Assembly (NCBI GenBank): GCA_903893815.1
Contig: CAITNS010000079.1
Coordinates: 1-64,000, forward strand
Source: an uncultured Bacteroidota bacterium
Lineage (GTDB): Bacteria > Bacteroidota > Bacteroidia > B-17B0 > Aurantibacillaceae
Length of the DNA stretch: 64,000 bases
Reading direction: 5' to 3'
In this document: positions 51,084-59,775 of the stretch, piece after piece
Layout of the letters: each line of letters opens with the position of its first letter
Numbering within the stretch: the first letter of the stretch is position 1
Program-made: the position numbers and the translations under genes
Notes under the pieces: model-generated
What the model was told of the DNA's origin: nothing
The model's input: only the letters and a program-made list of their open reading frames with translations
The model's database searches: none

Positions 51084-51590
51084 ATGAGACCATTAGCAAA
51101 AGATCATATACCTTATTTCTCTCAATATATCGACCTTGTTCCAGAAGGAGATATTATTTCAGCCTTAAAGGCTAACCATCAAATGGTGTTAGATTTTATT
51201 GAAGATATTCCTCGTCAAAAATTAAATTATTTTTATGATGATGGAAAATGGACAGTAAAACAAGTGATTAATCATATTATTGACACGGAGCGTATTTTAA
51301 GTTACAGAGCTTTACGTTTTGCGAGGGGTGATAACCAAATAGTGTTAGCTTTTGATGAGAATTTATACGCTGCCAATGCAAATTTGACTAATACAAATGC
51401 TCAAATTTTAGCTGATGAATTTGATTCAGTTAGGTTATCTAATATTTTATTTTTCAGACAGTTATCTGAAAAAGAATTGTTATTAAAAGGTCAAATGGCT
51501 TCAGGTGAAACCAATGTATTATCACTTGGGTTCATGTTATGTGGGCATGCGAATCATCATATCAACATTATTAAAGAAAGATATTTATAA
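51084..51590 (+). CDS. DinB family protein
   Basis: This 168-residue protein is a DinB-type four-helix bundle. It has helices with the metal-binding histidines VNHIIDTERILSYRAL-type and, near the C terminus, CGHANHHINIIKERYL. DinB and YfiT-like proteins of this fold include thiol-dependent transferases such as bacillithiol-S-transferases; others have no known role. The start lies 1 nt after the pyrR stop, so it sits within the pyrimidine group between pyrR and pyrB. This insertion has no evident metabolic explanation. Confidence 0.85.
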   Translation: MRPLAKDHIPYFSQYIDLVPEGDIISALKANHQMVLDFIEDIPRQKLNYFYDDGKWTVKQVINHIIDTERILSYRALRFARGDNQIVLAFDENLYAANANLTNTNAQILADEFDSVRLSNILFFRQLSEKELLLKGQMASGETNVLSLGFMLCGHANHHINIIKERYL

Positions 51591-51641
51591 GAAATTAAAA
51601 ATGCTTAATTATAAATTTTAAATTAAAAAAATTACTAAATC

Positions 51642-51683
51642 TAACTTTATAAACTTTTTAACCTTTTAACTTTTAAACTTTTC
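51642..51683 (+). repeat. Short AACTTT-type repeat array before pyrB
   Basis: The phrase AACTTTTTAAC and related AACTTTTAAAC repeat four times in 42 bp, ending immediately before the pyrB ATG. It resembles the array before trxB. Confidence 0.55.
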
Positions 51684-52607
51684 ATGAGCAACTTAAGCGT
51701 CAACCATCTTTTAGGAATTAAATATATCACTAAAAACGATATTGAATTAATATTAGATACCGCTACAAATTTCAAAGAAGTTATTAATCGTCCCATCAAA
51801 AAAGTACCTTCTTTAAGAGATTTAACAGTTGCCAACTTATTTTTCGAAAACTCAACCCGTACTCGTTTATCATTTGAATTAGCCCAAAAGCGCCTAAGTG
51901 CTGATGTGGTTAATTTCTCTGCATCTTCTTCTTCTGTTAAAAAAGGAGAAACTCTAATTGATACTGTCAATAATATTTTAGCTATGAAAGTGGATATGGT
52001 TGTGATGCGCCATGCAAGCGCAGGAGCGGCTGAATTTTTATCAAAAAAAGTAAATTCTAAAATTGTAAATGCAGGTGATGGAGCTCATGAACATCCTACT
52101 CAAGCTCTATTAGATGCTTTCTCGATGAAAGAGAAATTAGGGAATTTAAAAGGAAGAAAAATTGCCATCATTGGGGATATCTTACATTCAAGAGTTGCTT
52201 TGTCGAATATATTTTGCTTAAAAAAACTAGGAGCAGAAGTTAAAGTGTGTGGCCCTATAACTTTGATTCCTAAATACATAGAAAGTTTAGGTGTGTCGGT
52301 TGAAACAGATTTACGAAAAACATTAGAATGGTGTGACGTCGCAAATATGCTGCGCATTCAATTAGAAAGACAAGATATTAAGTTCTTCCCATCTATAAGG
52401 GAGTACACGATGTTATATGGTTTAGATAAAACATTATTAGATTCACTTTCCAAAAAAATTGTGATTATGCATCCAGGGCCTATTAACCGTGGAGTTGAAA
52501 TTACGAGTGATGTAGCCGATAGCGATCAATCTATTATTTTAGATCAAGTTGAAAATGGAGTTGCAGTTCGTATGGCTGTTATGTTTTTATTGGCTGGTCG
52601 CCAATAG
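51684..52607 (+). CDS. pyrB: Aspartate carbamoyltransferase catalytic subunit
   Basis: PyrB joins carbamoyl phosphate and aspartate, the committed step of pyrimidine synthesis. Carbamoyl phosphate-binding motif: FFENSTRTRLSFELAQKRL. The conserved GDGAHEHPTQALLDAF binds both substrates, and HPGPINRGVEI and DSDQSIILDQV follow. The length of 307 residues is normal for the catalytic chain. No pyrI regulatory gene is adjacent, so the enzyme may be the unregulated class. It is the third gene after pyrR and the DinB gene. Confidence 0.97.
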   Translation: MSNLSVNHLLGIKYITKNDIELILDTATNFKEVINRPIKKVPSLRDLTVANLFFENSTRTRLSFELAQKRLSADVVNFSASSSSVKKGETLIDTVNNILAMKVDMVVMRHASAGAAEFLSKKVNSKIVNAGDGAHEHPTQALLDAFSMKEKLGNLKGRKIAIIGDILHSRVALSNIFCLKKLGAEVKVCGPITLIPKYIESLGVSVETDLRKTLEWCDVANMLRIQLERQDIKFFPSIREYTMLYGLDKTLLDSLSKKIVIMHPGPINRGVEITSDVADSDQSIILDQVENGVAVRMAVMFLLAGRQ

Positions 52608-52744
52608 TATTTACATTTTCTTGTTTAAAACTTTACGTTAAAAAACAGGTATAAATCTTTATAAATACTGAATTTGTTTTAAATTTACTTTAACTAACTA
52701 ATACGGATTAGATACAATCCAATAATTAATTTAAAATATAATCT

Positions 52745-53593
52745 ATGAAAAAAATCTACTTAACTATTTTAACAATTGTAGCAAGTATTGCTTCTGTTGA
52801 TGCCCAAACGGTTCCAACATGTTCGCTAAATTCAACTTTTATTGCTAGCAATAAAGTTGGGGTATATCCCGACAGTGCTACTAATTTTATTTCAGGAGTT
52901 GTTGGCCAACTTTATGAACAAAACGTAACTATAAAAGTGCCAAAAGATACTGTTTCTAGCGGTATTAGATTTTGTTTTAATCGGTTTGAATTAACATCAC
53001 CTACAGCCAACAATTATGGCTTGCCTCCAGGTTTGAACTTTGGTTCTTCTACACCAGCGGTTGCTACGGGCTCTATAGTTAATGGAGCTCCCGCGTTTGT
53101 TTTTCCGGGTAACGCAAACAATTGTGCAAGTATTTTTGGTACACCCACGGTTGCTGGTTCCTATACTTTGACTTTAAAAGTTCAACCCTTCGTGACTCCT
53201 CAACCATTTGGCAGTTGCTCAGGTTCGCCAAATGTAAATAGTGGAAGCGGTTCATTAACTCCACCTCAAACTCTAGGGTATTATATCATTAACATTGCTC
53301 CAGCAGTAGGTGTGCTGGAATTAAAAAATGATCGTATGTCTTTATCTCAAAACTTTCCTAATCCATCTTCTTTAACTACAGATATTAAATTTTATGTTGA
53401 AGGAAACGATGATGCTACGATTTTGGTTTACAATATGTTAGGAGATGTTGTTTCTTTTCAAACTATTAAAACGATTGTTGGCGAGAATAAAGTAACTATC
53501 AATACTTCTGAATTAGCTGCAGGAACTTATATTTATACTTTAAAATATAAAGGAGCTACTGCAACTAAAAGAATGATTGTATTAAACCATTAA
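52745..53593 (+). CDS. Secreted protein with Ig-like fold and type IX sorting domain
   Basis: This 282-residue protein has a signal peptide (YLTILTIVASIASVDAQ). It is followed by a putative Ig-like domain with the pattern GLPPGLNF...FGTPTVAGSYTLTLKV, close to the He_PIG type. The C-terminal 80 residues form a type IX sorting domain of type A: SLSQNFPNPSSLTTDIKF, ILVYNMLGDVV, and AAGTYIYTLKYKGATATKRMIV. Cysteines occur in the N-terminal half and may form disulfides. It should be exported to the cell surface. It lies 24 nt before rnz. Confidence 0.85.
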   Translation: MKKIYLTILTIVASIASVDAQTVPTCSLNSTFIASNKVGVYPDSATNFISGVVGQLYEQNVTIKVPKDTVSSGIRFCFNRFELTSPTANNYGLPPGLNFGSSTPAVATGSIVNGAPAFVFPGNANNCASIFGTPTVAGSYTLTLKVQPFVTPQPFGSCSGSPNVNSGSGSLTPPQTLGYYIINIAPAVGVLELKNDRMSLSQNFPNPSSLTTDIKFYVEGNDDATILVYNMLGDVVSFQTIKTIVGENKVTINTSELAAGTYIYTLKYKGATATKRMIVLNH

Positions 53594-53617
53594 TCATTAT
53601 TCTCGAAGGTCTTTAAA

Positions 53618-54538
53618 ATGTCAACACAAACCTTCGAATTATTGATATTAGGAAGTAGCGCAGCAACGCCTACTGCAAACCGAAATCCAACCGCTCAGTT
53701 ATTAAATATAGCTGAGCGGTTTTTTTTAATAGATTGTGGAGAAGGAACACAAATGCAAATGCGTAAATACAAAGCTCGTTTTCAAAGTGTGAATCATATT
53801 TTTATTAGCCATTTGCACGGCGACCATTTTTACGGACTACCAGGCTTTTTGGCAAGTATGCATTTGTTGGGGCGGAAAAATGAATTAACCATTTACGGTC
53901 CAAAAGAATTAGAGGAAATCATAAATATGATTCATAAGCATTCTGAAACGTATTTAAATTATCCTTTAAATTTTGTTTACACACAAAATACAAGCAAGCA
54001 ATTGATTTTTGAAGATGAAAAAGTAGAAGTTTATAGTTTGCCGTTAAAGCACAGAATTGCTACAACAGGTTATTTGTTTAAAGAAAAACCATTATTTAGA
54101 AACATAGATAAGTACAAATTAGAAAAGATGAATGTGTCTTTTGCTGAAATTCACAAATTAAAGCAAGGTTTGGATGCTATTGATAATAATGGAAATAGTA
54201 TTAAAAATGGAGAATTAACGTTAGATCCAATTAAACAAAGAAGCTATGCTTTTTGTAGCGATACAAAGTTTTTTCAAGAATTATCAAACGATATTAAAGA
54301 CGTTGATTTGTTGTATCACGAATCTACTTTTTTAGAAGAAAAAGCAGATAGAGCAAAACAAACCTTTCATAGTACAGCCAAACAAGCAGCTCAAATGGCG
54401 GTTCTAGCAAATACTCAAAAATTAATTTTAGGACATTTCTCAGCTAGATATGGCCATTTAGAAGAATTTTTAGAGGAAGCTAAACTTATTTTTCCTAATA
54501 CAGAATTGGCTATCGAAGGTCAATTATTTTCTCTGTAA
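53618..54538 (+). CDS. rnz: Ribonuclease Z
   Basis: RNase Z is an MBL-fold endonuclease that cuts the 3' trailer of pre-tRNA. The 306-residue protein has the zinc motif FISHLHGDHFYGLPG and the substrate-arm region after it. Later ligands are AFCSDTKFF and the late LILGHFSARYG His. The early GSSAATPTANRNPTAQLL is typical. The length is normal. It has no CCA-adding or tRNA gene beside it. Confidence 0.96.
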   Translation: MSTQTFELLILGSSAATPTANRNPTAQLLNIAERFFLIDCGEGTQMQMRKYKARFQSVNHIFISHLHGDHFYGLPGFLASMHLLGRKNELTIYGPKELEEIINMIHKHSETYLNYPLNFVYTQNTSKQLIFEDEKVEVYSLPLKHRIATTGYLFKEKPLFRNIDKYKLEKMNVSFAEIHKLKQGLDAIDNNGNSIKNGELTLDPIKQRSYAFCSDTKFFQELSNDIKDVDLLYHESTFLEEKADRAKQTFHSTAKQAAQMAVLANTQKLILGHFSARYGHLEEFLEEAKLIFPNTELAIEGQLFSL

Positions 54539-54816
54539 TTTTTTTATTTTCTTTATTATAACAATTAGAACAGGATTCATTTCGAATATTTCGGAACCAC
54601 TAACGTCCTTTCTTTAGCTTTATCTGTGACTACCAGAAATTATTTACCTAGCTTAAACTTACCAACTGAAATAAACTCGCGAGTGGATGCAAGCGTAAAC
54701 TTCGACTTCGCTCAGTGCCCAGACTCGGTGGCTGAGCGGAGTGGAAGCTACATAATTAAAACAAAAATAATAGCTTATGAAACCAATATTTACGTTAACC
54801 CCTAAATCTAACCATT
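54539..54816. other. Decayed region with palindromic repeat
   Basis: This stretch holds no complete gene. An open but start-less frame at 54569-54805 reads through protein-like residues (FEYFGTTNVLSLALSVTT, YLPSLNLPTEINSRVDASV) and then into the repeat at 54700-54747. It may be a fragment of a decayed gene. Confidence 0.5.
54700..54747. repeat. CTTCGAC/CTGAGCG inverted repeat
   Basis: CTTCGACTTCGCTCAG at 54700-54715 pairs with CTGAGCGGAGTGGAAG at 54732-54747 with two mismatches, over a 16-nt loop. The GC content is far above its surroundings. This type of palindrome is common in Bacteroidota genomes. Confidence 0.75.
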
Positions 54817-55390
54817 ATGAAAAACTTAAATAGATTAGCTTTGCTAAGCTTAGTTGTTTATTTCACACACACAGGTTTCTCGCAATTAAATAATCATCAC
54901 AAAAATTATATCGATATTGATATAGTAGGAGGAATGCAGCATCACAATTCTCCCCTAGGAGGCGTTTATGCGAGGATAGGCACTTTTTTTTTATAGCTTT
55001 TGCTAGACCAAGTTTAATTGATATTAGAGTAAAAGAACTTTACAATGCAAACCCAGATTAACAAGGCACTTTGATTACATTTACTTTTAGAGTAAGTTTA
55101 ATAAAGGGTTTGTTTGTTGGGATTGGTGGTGCTAACAGGCATCAAGTTATGGGCGATGAATTTATGACTCATCCAACTTCTTCTATCATGGGAACAAATG
55201 CCCGTATGATGCATAGCACAGAATTAAATGCTGAATTAGGTTATAATTTCAACTCCTTTATTTAAAATAAATATTTAGGAATATATCCCGTTGTTCATGT
55301 TGCCTTCACTCATTTATTTATGTCGAACCACTCGATGCCTAATTAAATTTAAGCGCTGGATTTAGAGTTGGATTTAAAAAATGGAGTTAG
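54817..55390 (+). pseudogene. Frameshifted outer-membrane-type protein gene
   Basis: A clear start and signal peptide (LALLSLVVYFTHTGFSQ) at 54817 leads to YIDIDIVGGMQHHNSPLGG and a stop at 54994. Just before it is a run of nine T bases (54984-54992). One added T would restore IAFARPSLIDIRV in the next frame. Further stops follow at about 55063 and 55263. The segments between them read as beta-barrel-like strands (TLITFTFRVSLIKGLFVGIGG, LNAELGYNFNSF, YPVVHVAFTHLF), with NLSAGFRVGFKKWS near the end. At least three lesions are needed, so the gene is decayed. Confidence 0.75.
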
Positions 55391-55453
55391 AAATGAACAA
55401 TTCATTTTTTAATAAATAATTCAAGATAAATTTTGTTATTCAGATATGATACG

Positions 55454-55461
55454 TATCTTTG
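55454..55461 (+). promoter_or_regulatory. TAnnTTTG promoter of the NarL-type regulator
   Basis: TATCTTTG is preceded by TTTTG at 55431-55435, 18 nt upstream, giving a complete -33/-7 pair. The ATG lies 33 nt downstream. Confidence 0.65.
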
Positions 55462-55494
55462 TTTAAAATTAATCTAAATAAGGTATTTAAACCA

Positions 55495-56151
55495 ATGATA
55501 TCAGTTCTTATAGCAGATAACAACTACTTAAGCAGACTAGGGCTTTATACATTATTAAGCACTTCTGCGAATTTTGAGGTAGATTATACAGAAGATGAAA
55601 ATTTCGATAATTTGGTTTCTTCTATTAAAAAAAACAAACCAAAAATTTTAGTATTGGATTTTCAATCTTTGAATTTTAGTTCTAAACAAATTTCTGTATT
55701 AACTAAGACGTTTAAACGCCTTCAAGTATTAGCAATTACAGATTATATGAGTAGAGCTGAAATGCAGTCAGCTATAGATAGTGGGGTTAGAAGTTATTTA
55801 TTAAAGGAGTGTGATAAAGAAGAAATTATAGAAGCTTTACATGCAACTTTTAACGGAGAACGTTTTTTATGTGGTAAAGTAGCTTATTTCTTGGCTAATT
55901 CGGAAGATTTAGAAATAATGAGACCAGAGTTAGAGAAAGTTTCATGCCAAGGTTTAGGTATTACTGACAGAGAATTAGATGTGATTCGTTTAATTTCTGA
56001 AGGGTTATCTAATAAACTAATTGCTGATAAGTTAGAGTTAAGTACCCATACGGTAAATACACATCGAAAAAATATCATGGCTAAGCTGGATATTCCTAAT
56101 ACAGCTGGTATTGTTATGTTTGCTGTTAAGAATAATTTATTAGTTGCTTAA
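55495..56151 (+). CDS. NarL/FixJ-type response regulator
   Basis: This 218-residue regulator has an N-terminal receiver domain (about 1-120) and a C-terminal LuxR-type helix-turn-helix (about 150-215: GITDRELDVIRLISEGLSNKLIADKLELSTHTVNTHRKNI). The phospho-acceptor is D55 and the Lys is in LLKECDKEE, but the usual acidic pair is D8/N9, so the second acid is lost. Phosphorylation may be weak or absent. The start at 55495 is chosen because the open frame begins earlier only by reading through the promoter. No histidine kinase gene is adjacent. It follows a decayed surface-protein gene. Confidence 0.88.
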   Translation: MISVLIADNNYLSRLGLYTLLSTSANFEVDYTEDENFDNLVSSIKKNKPKILVLDFQSLNFSSKQISVLTKTFKRLQVLAITDYMSRAEMQSAIDSGVRSYLLKECDKEEIIEALHATFNGERFLCGKVAYFLANSEDLEIMRPELEKVSCQGLGITDRELDVIRLISEGLSNKLIADKLELSTHTVNTHRKNIMAKLDIPNTAGIVMFAVKNNLLVA

Positions 56152-56156
56152 TATTT

Positions 56157-56264
56157 ATGAAATCGGCCTTAGAATTAAGTGATTATTTTATCCTTTTATT
56201 AATTGTTGGAATTTTTAGTTTAGGTATTTATATTTTAGTGAAATTCATGAGAAACAAAGATTAA
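56157..56264 (+). CDS. Small 35-residue membrane peptide
   Basis: A 35-residue open frame with ATG start lies between the NarL-type regulator and guaA, 5 nt after the regulator stop. It encodes one strongly hydrophobic helix (YFILLLIVGIFSLGIYILVKF) flanked by an acidic N terminus and a basic C terminus (MRNKD), matching the positive-inside rule for a single-pass membrane peptide with its C terminus in the cytosol. It could be part of the regulator's transcript. No conserved family is known to me. Confidence 0.5.
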   Translation: MKSALELSDYFILLLIVGIFSLGIYILVKFMRNKD

Positions 56265-56325
56265 TTTTTCACTCTTTTTCACACTATTTTTTCCTTTGCT
56301 ACTCATCTAAAACAAAACATTTAGC

Positions 56326-56333
56326 TATCTTTG
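56326..56333 (+). promoter_or_regulatory. TAnnTTTG promoter box of guaA, near-leaderless
   Basis: TATCTTTG ends 9 nt before the guaA ATG at 56343. The TTG of the box also opens a longer frame that would place the start inside the promoter. Confidence 0.6.
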
Positions 56334-56342
56334 TTAGCTACT

Positions 56343-57872
56343 ATGCAAGAACAAATTTTAATCCTCGATTTTGGTTCACAATTCACACAATTAATTGCTC
56401 GTCGTTTACGAGAAATGAACGTGTATTGCGAAATTCACCCTTTTAATAAAATTCCAGAACTAACACCTGATATTAAAGGCGTTATTTTATCTGGTAGTCC
56501 GCACAGCGTGCGACAAGAAAATCCATTAAATCCTAATTTAGATAATATTAAAGGCAAATTACCTTTATTGGGAATTTGTTATGGAGCTCAGTTATTAGCG
56601 CACTTTTATGGTGGCGAAGTTGGTAAATCAAACTCTCGAGAATACGGAAGAGCAAACTTAAGTTTTGTAGAAGACAATAATCCATTATTTAAAGACATCA
56701 GTAATGAGTCGCAAGTATGGATGAGTCATGCAGATACAATTTTAAAAGTCCCAGCAAATTATAATATCATTGCCAGCACGCACGATGTAAAAGTAGCAGG
56801 CTTTGCAATTACTAATGAGCAAACTTGGGGAATTCAGTTTCACCCAGAAGTTTATCATTCAACAGAAGGTGCTACTTTATTACAAAACTTTGTAAAAGGT
56901 ATTTGCGGTTGTAAGGGTAACTGGACATCTGATTCGTTTATTGATGTGACGGTTAATGAATTAAAAGAAAAATTAGGTAACGATAAAGTTGTTTTAGGTT
57001 TATCGGGTGGAGTTGATAGTTCAGTAGCTGCAGTATTATTACACAAAGCAATTGGTGCTAATTTACATTGCATTTTTGTTGACAACGGATTATTGCGTAA
57101 AAACGAATTTGAAAATGTATTAGAATCTTACAAAGGTATGGGATTAAACGTGAAAGGTGTAAACTCCAAACAACGTTTTTATGATGCTTTAAAAAGTTTA
57201 TCTGATCCAGAAGCTAAACGTAAAGCTATTGGCAAAGCTTTTGTGGATGTGTTTGATGATGAATCAAAAACAATTACAGATGCTAAATGGTTAGGGCAAG
57301 GAACAATTTACCCTGATGTGATTGAAAGTTTATCAGTTAACGGACCATCAGCAACTATTAAATCACACCACAACGTAGGTGGTTTACCTGATTATATGAA
57401 ATTATCAGTTGTTGAACCATTACGCAGTTTATTTAAAGATGAAGTACGAAGAGTTGGTAGAGCATTAGGAATTGATCCAGCATTAATTGGTCGTCATCCT
57501 TTCCCAGGACCAGGTTTAGCAATTCGAATACTTGGAGATATTACACCAGAGAAAGTTGACTTATTGCAAAACGTAGATGCTATTTTTATTGATGGTTTAA
57601 AATCTGCAGGCTTGTATGACAGTGTTTGGCAAGCAGGTGCTATTTTATTACCAATACAAAGTGTTGGTGTAATGGGTGATGAACGTACATATGAAAAAGT
57701 AGTGGCACTTCGTGCTGTATCTTCTACAGATGGTATGACTGCTGATTGGTGTCATTTACCATATGAGTTTTTAGCAAAAGTCTCTAACGATATCATCAAT
57801 AAAGTAAAAGGAGTAAATAGAGTAGTGTACGACATTAGCTCTAAACCACCAGCTACTATTGAGTGGGAATAA
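56343..57872 (+). CDS. guaA: GMP synthase (glutamine-hydrolysing)
   Basis: GuaA aminates XMP to GMP using glutamine and ATP. The N-terminal class I amidotransferase has its nucleophile Cys79 in [16 protein letters not shown] and the His/Glu in [15 protein letters not shown]. The ATP-pyrophosphatase loop is [14 protein letters not shown], and the dimerisation domain has [20 protein letters not shown]. The length of 509 residues is normal. I placed the start at 56343 rather than four codons upstream, where the codon is part of a promoter box. It is followed by the LysM-protein gene after 58 nt. Confidence 0.97.
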   Translation: MQEQILILDFGSQFTQLIARRLREMNVYCEIHPFNKIPELTPDIKGVILSGSPHSVRQENPLNPNLDNIKGKLPLLGICYGAQLLAHFYGGEVGKSNSREYGRANLSFVEDNNPLFKDISNESQVWMSHADTILKVPANYNIIASTHDVKVAGFAITNEQTWGIQFHPEVYHSTEGATLLQNFVKGICGCKGNWTSDSFIDVTVNELKEKLGNDKVVLGLSGGVDSSVAAVLLHKAIGANLHCIFVDNGLLRKNEFENVLESYKGMGLNVKGVNSKQRFYDALKSLSDPEAKRKAIGKAFVDVFDDESKTITDAKWLGQGTIYPDVIESLSVNGPSATIKSHHNVGGLPDYMKLSVVEPLRSLFKDEVRRVGRALGIDPALIGRHPFPGPGLAIRILGDITPEKVDLLQNVDAIFIDGLKSAGLYDSVWQAGAILLPIQSVGVMGDERTYEKVVALRAVSSTDGMTADWCHLPYEFLAKVSNDIINKVKGVNRVVYDISSKPPATIEWE

Positions 57873-57930
57873 TTAAGAATTAAAAAAAATTGAGTAGCTC
57901 CTTTTTTTGTAGTAGTAGATTATAAAATAA

Positions 57931-59775
57931 ATGAATAAAGTAAAAAACACATATATTAAATTTACACTATCTTTTATCTTCTGTCTTTTTTCTTATGTAT
58001 TTATTGCACAGACTAAATCAACAGACGTTAAAACCATTAACGGTAAAAAATATTATATCCACAAAGTAGAAAAAGGTCAAAGTCTATATGCGATTTCCAA
58101 AATCTACAATATGGATGTGAATTCTATTTTAGCAGAAAATGATGAAGCTATTGATGGTTTAAAACCTGGACAAGAATTAAAAATTCCGTTTGAGAGTTTA
58201 TTATCTAAAGCTCCTTTAGTTATTGATACTAATAAATATGTATATCATAAAATTTTAAAAGGTGAAACTGTTTATGCCATTACTAAAAAATATAACGTTG
58301 AAGAAAAAAAGTTAGCATCTTATAATCCAACTCTTAATTCTGGATTAAAAGAAGGTGACTATTTAATAATTGGAGAGAAAAAGAAAAACAGTTCAACTAA
58401 ACACGTTGCATCTTCTACACCAATTTCTTTAGTTACTTCTGAAACATACACCGTTTTGCAAAGTGAAACACTTTATGGTATTTCTAAAAAATTAAATGTA
58501 TCGCAAGATGATTTATTAAAGTGGAATCCAGAAGCAAAAGACGGCATTAAGCAAGGTCAAGTATTAAAAGTTTCTTTACCAAAAGCATTAACTACATCCG
58601 TTGTTTTAAGTTCAACTTCAAATACTATAGCTACGTTAGCAGAAAAAGATACTTCAACTTTTCATAAAGCTAAAAAGACTTCATACAATATTGGTTTATT
58701 TTTACCATTCAAATTAAATGAAAGCGAGAGTATAATTATTGATGATTTAGTTAGAGCCAAGGCTTCTTTTCCGCAAACACAATCTTTAGCTCTAGATTTT
58801 TATATAGGTTTTAAAAAAGCAGTAGATTCATTAGTTTCAAAAGACTTTGATGTAAATATTAATATATATGATACGGATGATAGAGATTCAGCAAAAATAG
58901 AGGCGATTTGCAGATCGGTTGATTTTAAATCACAAGATGTAATTTTCGGGCCATTATATTCAAGTGTATTTAAAATAGTATCAAAATATGCTAAAGTAAA
59001 TCATATACCAATTATTTCTCCTGTTATACAACACAACAAAATTTTATTTGATAATCCGATGGTAAGTAAAATAACACCATCTGTTTATACCTTAATCGAA
59101 AATTTAGCGGATTATAGTTTAGATTCTTTATCTGATACTCGAATGATTTTAGTGAATGCTACCACAAAAGACCAAGCTTACAATAAATCTTTTAAAAATC
59201 AATATAATCAAGGTTTAATCAATCATAAACGTTCTTTAAAAGATAGTATAATTGAAGTAAAAGGTTTGGCAGGAGTTAAAGGTGCTTATGTTGCTGGCAA
59301 AAAAAACGTCGTAGTTTTATTCACTAATAACTTAGTTTATTTGCAGGATTTTATAACACAATTATCGATTTATGCAGATAAAAAAGACATTCTCTTAATG
59401 GGTTTTAGTAGTGTTGCTAATATTGATAATTTAGATCAAGATTATTTAAATTTGCTAAATTTTCATTTTGCTGAAACTAATCATATTAATTTAAAAGATT
59501 CTGTAACTCGCCAATTAGCTAAACATTATCAAGAATTTTACATTGCCGATCCATCTGAATCTTATTTTGAAGGACATGATGTTGCTATGTACTATTTATA
59601 TCACCTAAAAACAATAGGACCTGATTTCTTTTTAAATTTAGATAAAAATAATTGGAGCGGAATTTTTACCGATTATAAATTTTTTAGACCTGATACTGAA
59701 ACTGGTTTTGAAAACAAAGCAACAACTATCTATAAGTATTCTAATTATCAGTTACAAAAAATAGGATGGAAATAA
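57931..59775 (+). CDS. LysM-domain protein with periplasmic-binding fold
   Basis: This 614-residue exported protein has a signal peptide (FTLSFIFCLFSYVFIAQ). Three LysM domains follow: KVEKGQSLYAISKIYNMDV, KILKGETVYAITKKYNVEE and TVLQSETLYGISKKLNVSQ, each ending near a GLKPGQ- or IKQGQ-type turn. LysM domains bind peptidoglycan. The second half (from about residue 250) has the fold of an ABC-type periplasmic ligand-binding protein (YNIGLFLPFKLNES, ALDFYIGFKKAVDSL, DVIFGPLYSS, HIPIISPV). It may anchor a sensor or binding domain to the wall. The stop overlaps the hemF start by 10 nt. Confidence 0.85.
   Translation: MNKVKNTYIKFTLSFIFCLFSYVFIAQTKSTDVKTINGKKYYIHKVEKGQSLYAISKIYNMDVNSILAENDEAIDGLKPGQELKIPFESLLSKAPLVIDTNKYVYHKILKGETVYAITKKYNVEEKKLASYNPTLNSGLKEGDYLIIGEKKKNSSTKHVASSTPISLVTSETYTVLQSETLYGISKKLNVSQDDLLKWNPEAKDGIKQGQVLKVSLPKALTTSVVLSSTSNTIATLAEKDTSTFHKAKKTSYNIGLFLPFKLNESESIIIDDLVRAKASFPQTQSLALDFYIGFKKAVDSLVSKDFDVNINIYDTDDRDSAKIEAICRSVDFKSQDVIFGPLYSSVFKIVSKYAKVNHIPIISPVIQHNKILFDNPMVSKITPSVYTLIENLADYSLDSLSDTRMILVNATTKDQAYNKSFKNQYNQGLINHKRSLKDSIIEVKGLAGVKGAYVAGKKNVVVLFTNNLVYLQDFITQLSIYADKKDILLMGFSSVANIDNLDQDYLNLLNFHFAETNHINLKDSVTRQLAKHYQEFYIADPSESYFEGHDVAMYYLYHLKTIGPDFFLNLDKNNWSGIFTDYKFFRPDTETGFENKATTIYKYSNYQLQKIGWK

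Noticed and set aside
57890-57915. Terminator after guaA
   Set aside because: The possible stem GAG-TAG-CTC is only 3 bp; this is not enough.
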